From Zoogloea sp035335645 (lineage in GTDB: Bacteria; Pseudomonadota; Gammaproteobacteria; Burkholderiales; Rhodocyclaceae): a DNA stretch of 64,000 bases. The stretch's first letter is position 1. Each line of letters starts with the position of its first letter. Location of the stretch: the NCBI GenBank assembly GCA_035335645.1, contig DAOQMM010000004.1, positions 15,388-79,387 on the forward strand. The letters run 5' to 3'. A model generated the notes under the pieces. The model was not told where the DNA came from. It worked only from the letters and a program-made list of their open reading frames with translations, and did no database searches. Below are positions 1 to 8,443 of the stretch, piece by piece. The position numbers were made by a program, and so were the translations under genes.

Positions 1-314
1 TCATCCTGCAGGCCGCCAACTGCAACGCCCAGGTGCCGGCCAAGCTCTACGAATACCTGCGCGCGCGCCGCCCGGTCCTGACCCTGACCGACCCGGCCGG
101 CGACACCGCACAGGTGGTCCGCGACGCCGGCATCGGTGCCCTCGCCCGTCTGGACGACGCGGCCGACATCGCCAGCCTGCTCGAACGCTTCGTCGCCCAG
201 CCCGACGCCGGCACTCTGCCCACCGAAGCCGCCATCCGCGGTGCCTCCCGGCGCGGGCGGACCGAAGCCCTCGCCGGCCTCCTCGACAGGGCCGTCGCCC
301 ACGGCGGAGCCTGA
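1..314 (+). CDS. Glycosyltransferase, C-terminal end only (partial)
   Basis: The reading frame is open from the window edge (first full codon at base 3) to TGA at 312-314, so the gene starts outside the window. The roughly 103 visible residues contain AKLYEYLRARRPVL, which resembles the donor-binding end of GT-B glycosyltransferases (family GT4), where a KxxEYL segment precedes the final helices. It ends 3 bases before the next start, so the two genes are probably co-transcribed. The context of an exopolysaccharide locus fits a sugar transferase. The specific sugar cannot be told. What is seen is only the last quarter of a typical 380-400 residue enzyme; the family call is inference from that motif. 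Confidence 0.7.
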   Translation, partial: ILQAANCNAQVPAKLYEYLRARRPVLTLTDPAGDTAQVVRDAGIGALARLDDAADIASLLERFVAQPDAGTLPTEAAIRGASRRGRTEALAGLLDRAVAHGGA

Positions 315-317
315 GCG

Positions 318-1010
318 ATGGCGCTGGGCAAGCTGCGCGCCACCTTTGCCGAGATGGGCGCCCTCAACGGCGGTCTCTATCTCCTCCACCGCATCCTGCA
401 GACCCTGAGCGGCGGCCGCGCACAGCTGGTGCGCTACTACCTGGTGGCACAACCGATCCATCCGGACGCCGCCTGCCGCCCGTCGGCCAAGAACCCGGTC
501 ACGCTGCTCGACCCTTCCGATCCGCTGATTGCAGCCTTTCCACGTCCGCCGGAGGTCATTGCCAAACGCCTGCGGGACGGCGCCACCTGCTTCATCGCCC
601 GCTCCGGCGAGACCTTCGCCGGCTTCCTGTGGCTCGCCCATGGCGCCTACGACGAGGACGAGGTGCGCTGCCGCTACGAACTCGTGGACGACGACCGCTG
701 CGTGTGGGATTACGACGTCTACGTCGAACCCGCCTACCGCATCGGCCGGACCTTCGCGCGCCTGTGGGATGCGGCCAACCAGCACCTCGCCCCCCGCGGC
801 GTGCGCTGGAGCATCTCGCGGATCTCCGCCTTCAATGCCGCCTCGCTGGCCGCCCACGACCGCCTCGGGATCAAGATTTTGCACAGTGCCACGTTCATCT
901 GCCTCGGATCCGTGCAAATTAGCGCCCTCGGCGGCGCGCCCTATCTGCATATCGGCATGTCGGACGCGTCCCGGCCGGTCCTGCGCCTGCGCGCACCGGA
1001 CGCTGAGTAG
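318..1010 (+). CDS. GNAT-like acyltransferase, polysaccharide locus
   Basis: This 230-residue protein starts at an ATG three bases after the preceding stop. The middle (about residues 85-195) resembles a GNAT fold: a strand segment CFIARSGETFAGFLWL, an acidic strand ending in YDVYVEPAYRIGRTF (compare the V-x-P-x-x-R segment of GNAT enzymes), and a terminal SAFNAASLAAHDRLG segment like the conserved C-terminal helix. GNAT enzymes transfer acyl groups from acyl-CoA to amines. In this position it could acylate an amino sugar or a protein partner of the exosortase A system. The substrate is unknown. Its N-terminal 85 residues match nothing I recognise. It is followed by a 92-base gap before the acyl-CoA ligase. 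Confidence 0.6.
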   Translation: MALGKLRATFAEMGALNGGLYLLHRILQTLSGGRAQLVRYYLVAQPIHPDAACRPSAKNPVTLLDPSDPLIAAFPRPPEVIAKRLRDGATCFIARSGETFAGFLWLAHGAYDEDEVRCRYELVDDDRCVWDYDVYVEPAYRIGRTFARLWDAANQHLAPRGVRWSISRISAFNAASLAAHDRLGIKILHSATFICLGSVQISALGGAPYLHIGMSDASRPVLRLRAPDAE

Positions 1011-1102
1011 GCCCCGTCAGGCAGTTTTTCGCAATTCCGCCGCACAGGCTCGGATACACTCACCGCTTCATTCAAAGAACATCCTCTGGCCCTCACCGAC
1101 CC

Positions 1103-2707
1103 ATGAACGCCACCACCCTTCTTCACCAGCTCGTCACCGAATCCGCCTTGCGGGCGCCCGATGCCGGCGCGCTGCGTGACGGCGCCGCCGAACTGAGCTA
1201 CGAAGCCCTTGCCGGCCAGATCGGCGCCTTTGCCTCCGGCATGATGGCCCTCGGCCTGGATCGCACCGAACGGGTCGGCGTGTACCTGGACAAGCGCTTC
1301 GAGACCGTCATCGCGTCCTTTGGCGCCGCCGCGGCCGGTGGCGTGTTCGTGCCGGTCAATCCCATCCTCAAGCCCCAGCAGGTCGGCTACATCCTGCAGG
1401 ACTGCAATGTACGGGTGCTGGTCACCTCCGTCGAGCGCTTCAAACCCCTCGCCGATACCCTCAGCGACTGCCACGACCTGCGCCACGTGATCCTCACCGG
1501 CAAGGTGGACACCCTGCCCGAACTGCCCGGCATGTCCATCCACCGCTGGGCCGACGTGATGGCTGCGCCCGCCCGCGCCGGTCACCGGGTGATCGACAAC
1601 GACATGCTGGCGATCCTGTACACCTCCGGCAGCACCGGCCGTCCCAAGGGCGTCGTGCTGTCCCACCGCAACATGGTGGCCGGTGCCAAGAGCGTTGCCA
1701 CCTATCTCGAGAACCGCGCCGACGATACCCTCCTCGCCGCCCTGCCCCTGTCCTTCGACGCGGGCTTTTCCCAGCTCACCACCGCCTTCCACGCCGGCGC
1801 CCGGGTCGTCCTCCTCAACTACCTGATGCCCCGCGACGTGCTCAACGCCCTCGTCAAGCACAAGGTCACCGGCCTCACTGCCGTGCCGCCCCTGTGGATC
1901 CAGCTCTCCCAACTCGAGTGGCCCGAGACCGTCACCGACCACCTGCGCTACATCGCCAACACCGGCGGACGCATGCCGCTGGAAACCCTCACCGCCCTGC
2001 GTGCCCGTCTGCCGCGGACCAAGCCCTACCTCATGTATGGCCTGACCGAAGCCTTCCGCGCCACCTACCTGCCGCCAGACCAGGTCGATGTGCGTCCCGA
2101 CTCCATCGGCAAGGCCATCCCCAACTCCGACGTCTTCGTCCTGCGCGAGGACGGCAGCCCCTGTGAACCGGGCGAACCCGGCGAACTCGTGCAGCGCGGC
2201 GCCCTCGTCGCCATGGGCTACTGGAACGATCCGGAAAAGACCGCCGAACGCTTCAAGCCCCTGCCCGTCACCGCGCCGGGCCGCCAGGCCGGGCTGGTGC
2301 TGCCCGAAATCGCCGTGTTCTCCGGCGACAACGTGCGCAGGGACGAGGAAGGCTACCTGTACTTCATCGGGCGCCGCGACGAGATGATGAAGACCTCCGG
2401 CTACCGGGTCAGTCCCACCGAAGTCGAAGAGATCCTCTACGGCACGCACCTGGTGGGCGAATGCGTCGCCTTCGGCGTGCCCCATCCCAGCCTCGGCCAG
2501 GCCATCTGCGTGATCGCCACGCCGCGCGCCGGCAGCGCCCTCGATTCCGCCGCCCTGCTCGCCGAATGCAAGCAGCGCATGCCCGCCTACATGGTGCCCT
2601 CGGTCATCGAAGTGCGCGACGGCCCGCTGCCGCGCAACCCCAATGGCAAGATCGACCGCAAGACCCTGTCCACCGAATTCGAAAACGCCCGTAAGGTCCA
2701 GTCATGA
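1103..2707 (+). CDS. Acyl-CoA ligase (AMP-forming), exosortase A system-associated
   Basis: The protein has 534 residues and is a member of the ANL adenylating superfamily. It has the phosphate-binding loop TSGSTGRPKG at residues 174-183, the YGLTEAF adenine motif, the hinge-region segment SGDN...GRRDEMMKTSGYRVSP, and the catalytic lysine in NPNGKIDRK near the C-terminus. These enzymes activate a carboxylate as an adenylate and pass it to CoA or a carrier protein. The pairing with the PLP decarboxylase, overlapping by ATGA at 2704, matches the ligase/decarboxylase pair of exosortase A polysaccharide loci (TIGR03098/TIGR03099 type). No acyl carrier protein is visible here; it may lie left of the window. 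The true substrate is unknown. Confidence 0.9.
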   Translation: MNATTLLHQLVTESALRAPDAGALRDGAAELSYEALAGQIGAFASGMMALGLDRTERVGVYLDKRFETVIASFGAAAAGGVFVPVNPILKPQQVGYILQDCNVRVLVTSVERFKPLADTLSDCHDLRHVILTGKVDTLPELPGMSIHRWADVMAAPARAGHRVIDNDMLAILYTSGSTGRPKGVVLSHRNMVAGAKSVATYLENRADDTLLAALPLSFDAGFSQLTTAFHAGARVVLLNYLMPRDVLNALVKHKVTGLTAVPPLWIQLSQLEWPETVTDHLRYIANTGGRMPLETLTALRARLPRTKPYLMYGLTEAFRATYLPPDQVDVRPDSIGKAIPNSDVFVLREDGSPCEPGEPGELVQRGALVAMGYWNDPEKTAERFKPLPVTAPGRQAGLVLPEIAVFSGDNVRRDEEGYLYFIGRRDEMMKTSGYRVSPTEVEEILYGTHLVGECVAFGVPHPSLGQAICVIATPRAGSALDSAALLAECKQRMPAYMVPSVIEVRDGPLPRNPNGKIDRKTLSTEFENARKVQS

Positions 2708-3948
2708 GCGACACCCCCCGCGAAAAGCCCGTCCACGCCCCGATGGACCAGTTCCCGGTCGTGAACGGCGAACTCACCGTGGGCGGCATTTCCCTCACTC
2801 GCCTGGCCGACCGGGTCGGTCAGACCCCCTTCTACGCCTACGACCGCGCCCTCCTCACCCGCCGCGTACAGGACCTGCGCGCCACGCTGCCCACGGCCAT
2901 CAAGCTCCACTACGCCATGAAGGCCAACCCCATGCCGGCGGTGGTGGATCACATGGCGCGCCTCGTGGATGGCCTTGACGTGGCCTCCGGGCGCGAGCTG
3001 CGTGTCGCCCTCGACAGCGGCGCCAATCCCCATGAAATCAGCTTTGCCGGCCCCGGCAAGAGCCACCAGGAACTGCGCCAGGCCGTCGCTGCGGGCATCC
3101 TGATCAACATCGAATCCTTCCGCGAAGTGGCCGAACTGGCCGCCATCCGCCAGGCCACCGGCTGGCATGTCCGCGTGGCCGTGCGCGTCAATCCGGATTT
3201 CGAACTCAAGAGCTCCGGCATGAAGATGGGCGGTGGCCCCAAGCAGTTCGGCGTGGACGCCGAGCAGGTGCCGGAACTCCTCGCCGAAATCGGCCGCTCC
3301 GGCCTGGCCTTCGAGGGCTTCCACCTCTTCGCCGGATCCCAGAATCTGCGCGCCGAATCGATCGTCGAGGCCCAGCGCAAGTGCTTCGACCTGGCCCTGC
3401 GCCTGGCCGAATCCGCACCGTCGCCGGTCAGGTTCCTCAACCTGGGCGGCGGCTTCGGCATTCCTTATTTTCCGGGCGAACAACGCCTCGACCTGGCCCC
3501 CATCGCCGCCAACCTGGCGATCATCGCCGAGGAAGCCGCGGTCAAACTGCCCGGCGCCGAGCTGGTCATCGAACTGGGGCGTTATTTCGTGGGTGAGGCC
3601 GGGTTGTACGTCTGCAAGGTGGTGGACCGCAAGGTCTCCCGTGGCCACACCTACCTGGTCACCGACGGCGGCCTGCATCACCACCTGTCCGCCTCCGGCA
3701 ACTTCGGCCAGGTCATCCGCAAGAACTACCCGGCCGCCGTCGGCAACCGCATGGACGCCCCGCTCGGCGAAGCGGTGTCGGTGGTCGGTCCGCTGTGCAC
3801 GCCTCTCGACCTGCTGGCCGACCGGATGGCGCTGCCGGAAGCCCGTCCGGGCGACCTGATCGCCCTTTACCAGTCCGGCGCTTACGGCGCCACCGCCAGC
3901 CCGCGGGGCTTCCTGAGCCATCCGGATCTGGTGGAGGTGCTGGTCTGA
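2704..3948 (+). CDS. PLP-dependent decarboxylase, exosortase A system-associated
   Basis: The protein has 414 residues and is related to diaminopimelate decarboxylase (fold type III). The lysine that should bind PLP is K73 in HYAMKANP. The glycine-rich phosphate-binding stretch GGGFGIPYF lies at about residue 247, and the C-terminal half carries GPLCTPLDLL, where DapA/LysA-type enzymes have their active-site Cys and Asp. It is translationally coupled to the acyl-CoA ligase through the ATGA overlap. In exosortase A loci this pair is thought to make or modify a non-sugar component, but the substrate is not established. It is unlikely to be the housekeeping LysA because of its neighbours and the 25-residue N-terminal extension. 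Confidence 0.9.
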   Translation: MSDTPREKPVHAPMDQFPVVNGELTVGGISLTRLADRVGQTPFYAYDRALLTRRVQDLRATLPTAIKLHYAMKANPMPAVVDHMARLVDGLDVASGRELRVALDSGANPHEISFAGPGKSHQELRQAVAAGILINIESFREVAELAAIRQATGWHVRVAVRVNPDFELKSSGMKMGGGPKQFGVDAEQVPELLAEIGRSGLAFEGFHLFAGSQNLRAESIVEAQRKCFDLALRLAESAPSPVRFLNLGGGFGIPYFPGEQRLDLAPIAANLAIIAEEAAVKLPGAELVIELGRYFVGEAGLYVCKVVDRKVSRGHTYLVTDGGLHHHLSASGNFGQVIRKNYPAAVGNRMDAPLGEAVSVVGPLCTPLDLLADRMALPEARPGDLIALYQSGAYGATASPRGFLSHPDLVEVLV

Positions 3949-4190
3949 CGTGGCATCCGAACTGCACCACGCCGCACCGTCTCGTGCCGCCCGCCGGCCG
4001 GCTGAACGGGTTGCGGACCCCGGACCAGCCATGGCCGGTCCTGCGCCCGGTCGTGACCGGAAGATCCCGATGGATCTGAGTTCTTCAACCGCCGTCCCCC
4101 ACGCCGAGCCTTCTGCGGACCGAAGGCCACCGCCCACCCGGTGGCATCGGGCCACGGCCGCATTCGCGCACTGTTGAGTTGTCTTCCAAG
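3949..4190. other. 242-base intergenic region
   Basis: No convincing gene lies in this gap. A 7-bp inverted repeat, GCCACCG at 4126-4132 and CGGTGGC at 4139-4145, could form a hairpin in the transcript but has no following T-run, so it is not a clear terminator. The gap is the largest on the plus-strand side of the locus and may hold a promoter for the glycosyltransferase-flippase genes, though I see no good -35/-10 pair. Low-quality open frames through it lack ribosome sites and look like chance in GC-rich DNA. Confidence 0.4.
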
Positions 4191-5102
4191 ATGGACGCCA
4201 CCGACGCCTCCCTGCCTGCCCCCCTCATCACGACGATCATCCCCACGATGGCGTCAAAGGCGCGGGCCGCCTCGCTGAAGCGGGCGATCACCTCGATCCG
4301 CGCGGCATCGAAGCAGCCCGTTGCCATCATCGTGGTGGTGAACGGGACCCGCAGCGATCCCGAGGCCTGCGCCTGGCTGGCCGATCAACCTGACGTGCGC
4401 CTGGAGTTCGACGCCAAGCCATCTGCGGCCAACGCCATGCTGCGGGGGCGCGAACTGGTGGCGACGCCCTTCTTCACGTCGCTCGACGACGACGACGAAT
4501 TCACCCCGGGCGCGCTCGACCTGCGCCTGGCCGCGATGCAGTCCGACACCTGCCCCGACATCGTGGTCTGCAACGGCCTGCGCCGTGACAGCACGGGCGA
4601 CACCCTCTGCTACGACGATCTACCGAGCGTGCCGGCGGCGCCCTTGCCGGCCCTGTTCCGCATGCCATGGCTGTCCAGCTGTAATTCCCTGTACCGCACG
4701 GCCAGCATCGATGCGCATTTCTTCCGCAACTTCCACTCCTTTGCCGAGTGGACCTGGCTCGCCTATCAGTTCGGCGTGGCGGGCAAGAAGATTGCCGTAA
4801 TCGATACCCCCACATTCGTGTGCAACGACACTGCGGGCTCCCTCTCGAAATCGAACGAGTACGAGATGGCCTACCTGTCGCTGTACGAACGGATGCTGAG
4901 CCTGGCACCGCCGGCTCCGGTGGCGGATCTCATCCGGCGGCGGATCGGCTCATTTTGGCACGACCAATCCGTTACTGCCCTGCGCAACGGCCAGCGCCTC
5001 GACGCCCTGCGCCACCACGTGCGCAGCCTGCGCCAGCCCGGCGGCCTGCGCTACCTGGGCTACTCCCGTTACCTGATCCCCGGCTGGCCCCAGAACCGAT
5101 GA
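4191..5102 (+). CDS. Glycosyltransferase family 2
   Basis: The protein has 303 residues from the ATG at 4191; an in-frame TTG at 4179 would add four residues and cannot be excluded. It starts with the family 2 signature ITTIIPT followed by a strand VAIIVVVNG, and has an acidic metal-binding stretch DDDDE at residues 99-103, the DxD site of GT-A enzymes. Family 2 enzymes are inverting and use nucleotide-sugars at the cytoplasmic face. The C-terminal third has no membrane segment, so it is probably soluble or peripheral. It overlaps the flippase gene by ATGA at 5099, so one repeat-unit assembly step and export are translationally coupled. Sugar specificity is unknown. Confidence 0.88.
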   Translation: MDATDASLPAPLITTIIPTMASKARAASLKRAITSIRAASKQPVAIIVVVNGTRSDPEACAWLADQPDVRLEFDAKPSAANAMLRGRELVATPFFTSLDDDDEFTPGALDLRLAAMQSDTCPDIVVCNGLRRDSTGDTLCYDDLPSVPAAPLPALFRMPWLSSCNSLYRTASIDAHFFRNFHSFAEWTWLAYQFGVAGKKIAVIDTPTFVCNDTAGSLSKSNEYEMAYLSLYERMLSLAPPAPVADLIRRRIGSFWHDQSVTALRNGQRLDALRHHVRSLRQPGGLRYLGYSRYLIPGWPQNR

Positions 5103-6583
5103 CGGACTCCTCTTCCAACAGCGTCTTCAAGGGCGCCCTCATGACCGTCCTCATGCGCTGGACGGACCGTCTCATCGGCTTCATCAGCACCCTGATCCTG
5201 GCACGCGTGTTGGTGCCCGAGGATTTCGGGGTGATCGCCATGGCGTCCCTCGTGGTCGGGCTGCTCGACGTGCTGCTGGATCTGGGGGTCAACGTCGCCC
5301 TCATCCAGAACCGAACGCCGAGTCAGGCTCATTACGACTCCGCCTGGACCCTGCGGCTTGCCCAGGCTGCCACCACCGCCCTGCTCATCGTCATCGCCTC
5401 ACCCTTCGCCGGCGATTACTTCAACGATCCGCGCGTCACGCCGGTGCTGCAGTTCATGGCCCTGAGCCTCTTCGTTGCCGGCCTGGAGAACATCGGCACC
5501 GTCACCTTCCAGAAGGACATGCGCTTCGACCTGGAATACCGCTTCAATTTCTCCAAGCGCATCGTCGCCTTCCTGGTCACCGTCACCAGTGCATGGTTGC
5601 TGCACAGCTACTGGGCGCTGGTGTTCGGCACCCTTTCCGGACGGATCTTCGGCGTCTTCCTGAGCTACCGCATGGTGGCCATGCGTCCGCGCCTGAGCAC
5701 CGAGAAGATGCGGGAGATCTTCGCCGTCTCCCAGTGGATGCTCGTGAACAGCATCGGCATCTACCTGAACGCCAATCTGCACAAGATGTTCGTCGGGCGC
5801 TTCGCCTCCACCGGCACGATGGGGGGGTACACGCTGGCCGACGAAATCTCCGCGATGCCCTCCACCGAAATCCTGGCGCCCCTCAACCGCGTGCTCTTCC
5901 CCGCCTTCGTGCGGGCCAAGCACGACCTGGTCGAGCTGAAACGGGTCTTCCTGCTGGCCCAGGGAGTTCAATGCCTGATCGCCGTGCCGGCCAGCCTGGG
6001 CCTGGCCTTCATCGCCCACGACGCCGTGCTGGTGCTGCTGGGCGAACGCTGGAGCCTCGCGATTCCCTTCGTGCAGGTGCTGGCCCTTTCCAACGTGGTC
6101 CAGGCCATCACCAACAGCGGCGCCTACATGCTCCTCACCCTGGGCAAGGTCCGCAGCGTGACCCTCACCACCTGGGCCCAGGTCATCCTGGTGGCGATCG
6201 GCGCGCTGCTCGTGCTGCATCAGCCGGAAGCCCTCGACATCGCCATCCTGCGTGTCAGCGCCGTCTTCGCCGGACTCGTGCTGGCCATGTGGATCCTCAT
6301 GCTCAACATGAGCGGGCTGCGCCTGCTCGAACTGGTGCGCACCATCGTGCGGCCCATCCTCGCCACGGCGGTGATGGGCGGCGCCATCCACGGGCTGGGC
6401 GTGCTCACCGCCGATCTCCCGGTGGTCGTCGCCATGTTCCTCAAGATCTTTGCCGGCATGTTCAGCTACACGGCCGCGGTGGTGCTGATCTGGCGCCTGG
6501 CCGGACGTCCCGACGGCGCCGAATCCTATGTCTTCGACAAGCTCGCCGGCGTCCTCAGGCGCCGCAAGGCCGGGACCGCCTGA
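5099..6583 (+). CDS. Wzx-type oligosaccharide flippase (MOP superfamily)
   Basis: The start is taken at the ATG overlapping the stop of the glycosyltransferase gene; the frame is open further upstream but that part lies inside the GT2 gene. The protein is 494 residues and strongly hydrophobic, with about 12-14 membrane segments. It begins VFKGALMTVLMRWTDRLIGF and continues with a VLVPEDFGVIAMA segment, typical of the Wzx/MOP polysaccharide transporter family. These proteins move undecaprenyl-linked repeat units across the inner membrane. It is the only flippase in the window, and so the likely partner of the ligase/polymerase-like protein at 15204-16499 and of the Wzz-like protein at 36056-37612. 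Confidence 0.9.
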   Translation: MTDSSSNSVFKGALMTVLMRWTDRLIGFISTLILARVLVPEDFGVIAMASLVVGLLDVLLDLGVNVALIQNRTPSQAHYDSAWTLRLAQAATTALLIVIASPFAGDYFNDPRVTPVLQFMALSLFVAGLENIGTVTFQKDMRFDLEYRFNFSKRIVAFLVTVTSAWLLHSYWALVFGTLSGRIFGVFLSYRMVAMRPRLSTEKMREIFAVSQWMLVNSIGIYLNANLHKMFVGRFASTGTMGGYTLADEISAMPSTEILAPLNRVLFPAFVRAKHDLVELKRVFLLAQGVQCLIAVPASLGLAFIAHDAVLVLLGERWSLAIPFVQVLALSNVVQAITNSGAYMLLTLGKVRSVTLTTWAQVILVAIGALLVLHQPEALDIAILRVSAVFAGLVLAMWILMLNMSGLRLLELVRTIVRPILATAVMGGAIHGLGVLTADLPVVVAMFLKIFAGMFSYTAAVVLIWRLAGRPDGAESYVFDKLAGVLRRRKAGTA

Positions 6584-6628
6584 CCCCTCTTCCCCATTCC
6601 TGGAACGCACTGACTTACGAGGTTTGTT

Positions 6629-8443
6629 TTGGACAACCGATTCTCCATTCAGGGGCGCCTCAGCCCGAATCCGGCCGGCACGCCGGGCGAACTGTCCATC
6701 GAGCGCCTGGACGACGGGTGGCGCTGCCACTGGGCCGGCGCCCGCCTGGAGGTCCATGCCCCTGCCCGTCTGGCGGAGCGGGACGGCATCCTGTGCGTGG
6801 CCAGCGGATCGCCCCGCCTGCCGGTCAGCGGCGCCGACATCGCCGACGCCTGGCTCGAACTCCACGCCCGCCATGGTGCCGATGTCCATCGCGACGTGAA
6901 GGGCCTGTTCAGCGTCGCGTTCTTTGACACCCGCCGCCAGACCGCATCCTTTTACACCGACCGCTTTGCCACCGAATCCTGGTGCTTCGGTGAAGAAGAC
7001 GGCGCCCTGTGCTTTTCGGACCGGGCCGACGCGGTGCCCCTGACGCGTCGCAGCGTCAGTGCCCAGTCGATCTTCGACTACCTGTTCTTCCACGTCATCC
7101 CGTCGCCGGTCACGCTCTTCCGGGAAGTCCGCCGCCTGCCCCCCGCAAGCCGCCTCGACTGGCAGAACGGCAGCACCCGTCAGGCCCCCTACTGGGTGCC
7201 GGTCTTCCGGGAGGACACGCGTGTGTCCGTGGAGGACGCCAAGGCCCGCTTCATGGAGATCGTGCGCGACTCCGTCACCCGCGAGATCGACCGGGACGAC
7301 GTGGGCGCATTTCTCTCCGGCGGCACCGACAGTTCCACCGTCTCGGGCATGCTCGGGCGCATCACCGGCCGGCCGGCGCGGACCTACTCGATGGGCTTCG
7401 ACGCCACCGGCTACGACGAGATGGAGTACGCGCGCATCGCCGCCAAGCACTTCAAGACCGATCACCACGAGTACTACGTCACCCCGGAAGATCTCCTCGA
7501 AGGCATTCCCAAGGTGGCACGCAGCTACGACCAACCCTTCGGCAACTCCTCGGCCGTGCCCGCCTGGATCTGCGCCAGCCGCGCCCGCGCCGACGGCATC
7601 GGCAAGCTGCTGGCCGGCGACGGCGGTGACGAGCTCTTCGGCGGCAACGCCCGCTACGCCAAACAGCGCGTCTTCGGCTGGTACGACACCATCCCCTCGC
7701 CCCTGCGCAGCGGCCTGATCGAACCCCTCAGCGGCCTGCCCGGCATGGACCGCATCCCCCTTATCAAGAAGGGCGTCAGCTACGTGGAGCAGGCCAGCGT
7801 GCCCATGCCCGACCGCATGCAGATGTACAACCTGCTCCTGCGCCTGGGCCTCGACACCGTGTTCCAGCCCAACTTCCTCAAGGGCATCGACACCGGCGAG
7901 CCGTCCCGCCTGCAGCGTGACACCTGGGCCCTGGTGCCGGAAGGCAGCCTGCTCAACCGCATGCTCGCCTTCGACTGGAAATACACCCTCGCCGACAACG
8001 ACCTGCCCAAGGTCATCGGCACCACCCGCCTGGCCGGCGTGGACGTGGGCTTCCCGCTGCTGTCGGACGAGCTCCTCGACTTTTCCCTGACCCTGCCCAG
8101 CGAATGGAAGCTCAAGGGCTTCAAGCTGCGCTGGCTGTTCAAGGAGGCCCTGCGCGGCTTCCTGCCGGACGAGATCATCACCAAGAAGAAGCACGGCTTC
8201 GGCCTGCCCTTCGGCGTATGGGCCGTCAAGCACCCCGGCCTCAAGGCCCTCGCCTGCGACACCCTGGAGGCCTTCGGCCAGCGCGGCGTGATGAGCCCCA
8301 CCTTCCTCCACGACCTGCACGCCAAGTGGCTGCCCGAACATCCGGGCTACTACGGTGAGCTGGTGTGGATCGTCATGATGCTCGAACAGTGGCTGCAGGC
8401 CTACGCGCCCGACTGGCGCCTCGGCGGCCCGGCCCGGGCATGA
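6629..8443 (+). CDS. Asparagine-synthetase-like protein lacking the N-terminal Cys nucleophile
   Basis: The protein has 604 residues. The start is TTG at 6629, chosen because a ribosome site (ACGAGG at 6617-6622) precedes it at good spacing and no ATG occurs in the first 200 residues. The C-terminal half is an asparagine-synthetase (PP-loop ATPase) domain with SGGTDSS at residues 230-236 and GDGGDELFGG further on. The N-terminal half resembles the glutaminase domain in length, but the protein begins MDNRF, not MC, so the Cys2 nucleophile that releases ammonia from glutamine is missing. It may use free ammonia, another amine, or act like beta-lactam-synthetase relatives. In this locus it may amidate a carboxylate of the polymer; this is inference. 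Confidence 0.85.
   Translation: MDNRFSIQGRLSPNPAGTPGELSIERLDDGWRCHWAGARLEVHAPARLAERDGILCVASGSPRLPVSGADIADAWLELHARHGADVHRDVKGLFSVAFFDTRRQTASFYTDRFATESWCFGEEDGALCFSDRADAVPLTRRSVSAQSIFDYLFFHVIPSPVTLFREVRRLPPASRLDWQNGSTRQAPYWVPVFREDTRVSVEDAKARFMEIVRDSVTREIDRDDVGAFLSGGTDSSTVSGMLGRITGRPARTYSMGFDATGYDEMEYARIAAKHFKTDHHEYYVTPEDLLEGIPKVARSYDQPFGNSSAVPAWICASRARADGIGKLLAGDGGDELFGGNARYAKQRVFGWYDTIPSPLRSGLIEPLSGLPGMDRIPLIKKGVSYVEQASVPMPDRMQMYNLLLRLGLDTVFQPNFLKGIDTGEPSRLQRDTWALVPEGSLLNRMLAFDWKYTLADNDLPKVIGTTRLAGVDVGFPLLSDELLDFSLTLPSEWKLKGFKLRWLFKEALRGFLPDEIITKKKHGFGLPFGVWAVKHPGLKALACDTLEAFGQRGVMSPTFLHDLHAKWLPEHPGYYGELVWIVMMLEQWLQAYAPDWRLGGPARA

Noticed and set aside
3950..4177. A 75-codon open frame between the decarboxylase and GT2 genes
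   Set aside because: It lacks a ribosome site and domain, and its composition is like random GC-rich DNA.
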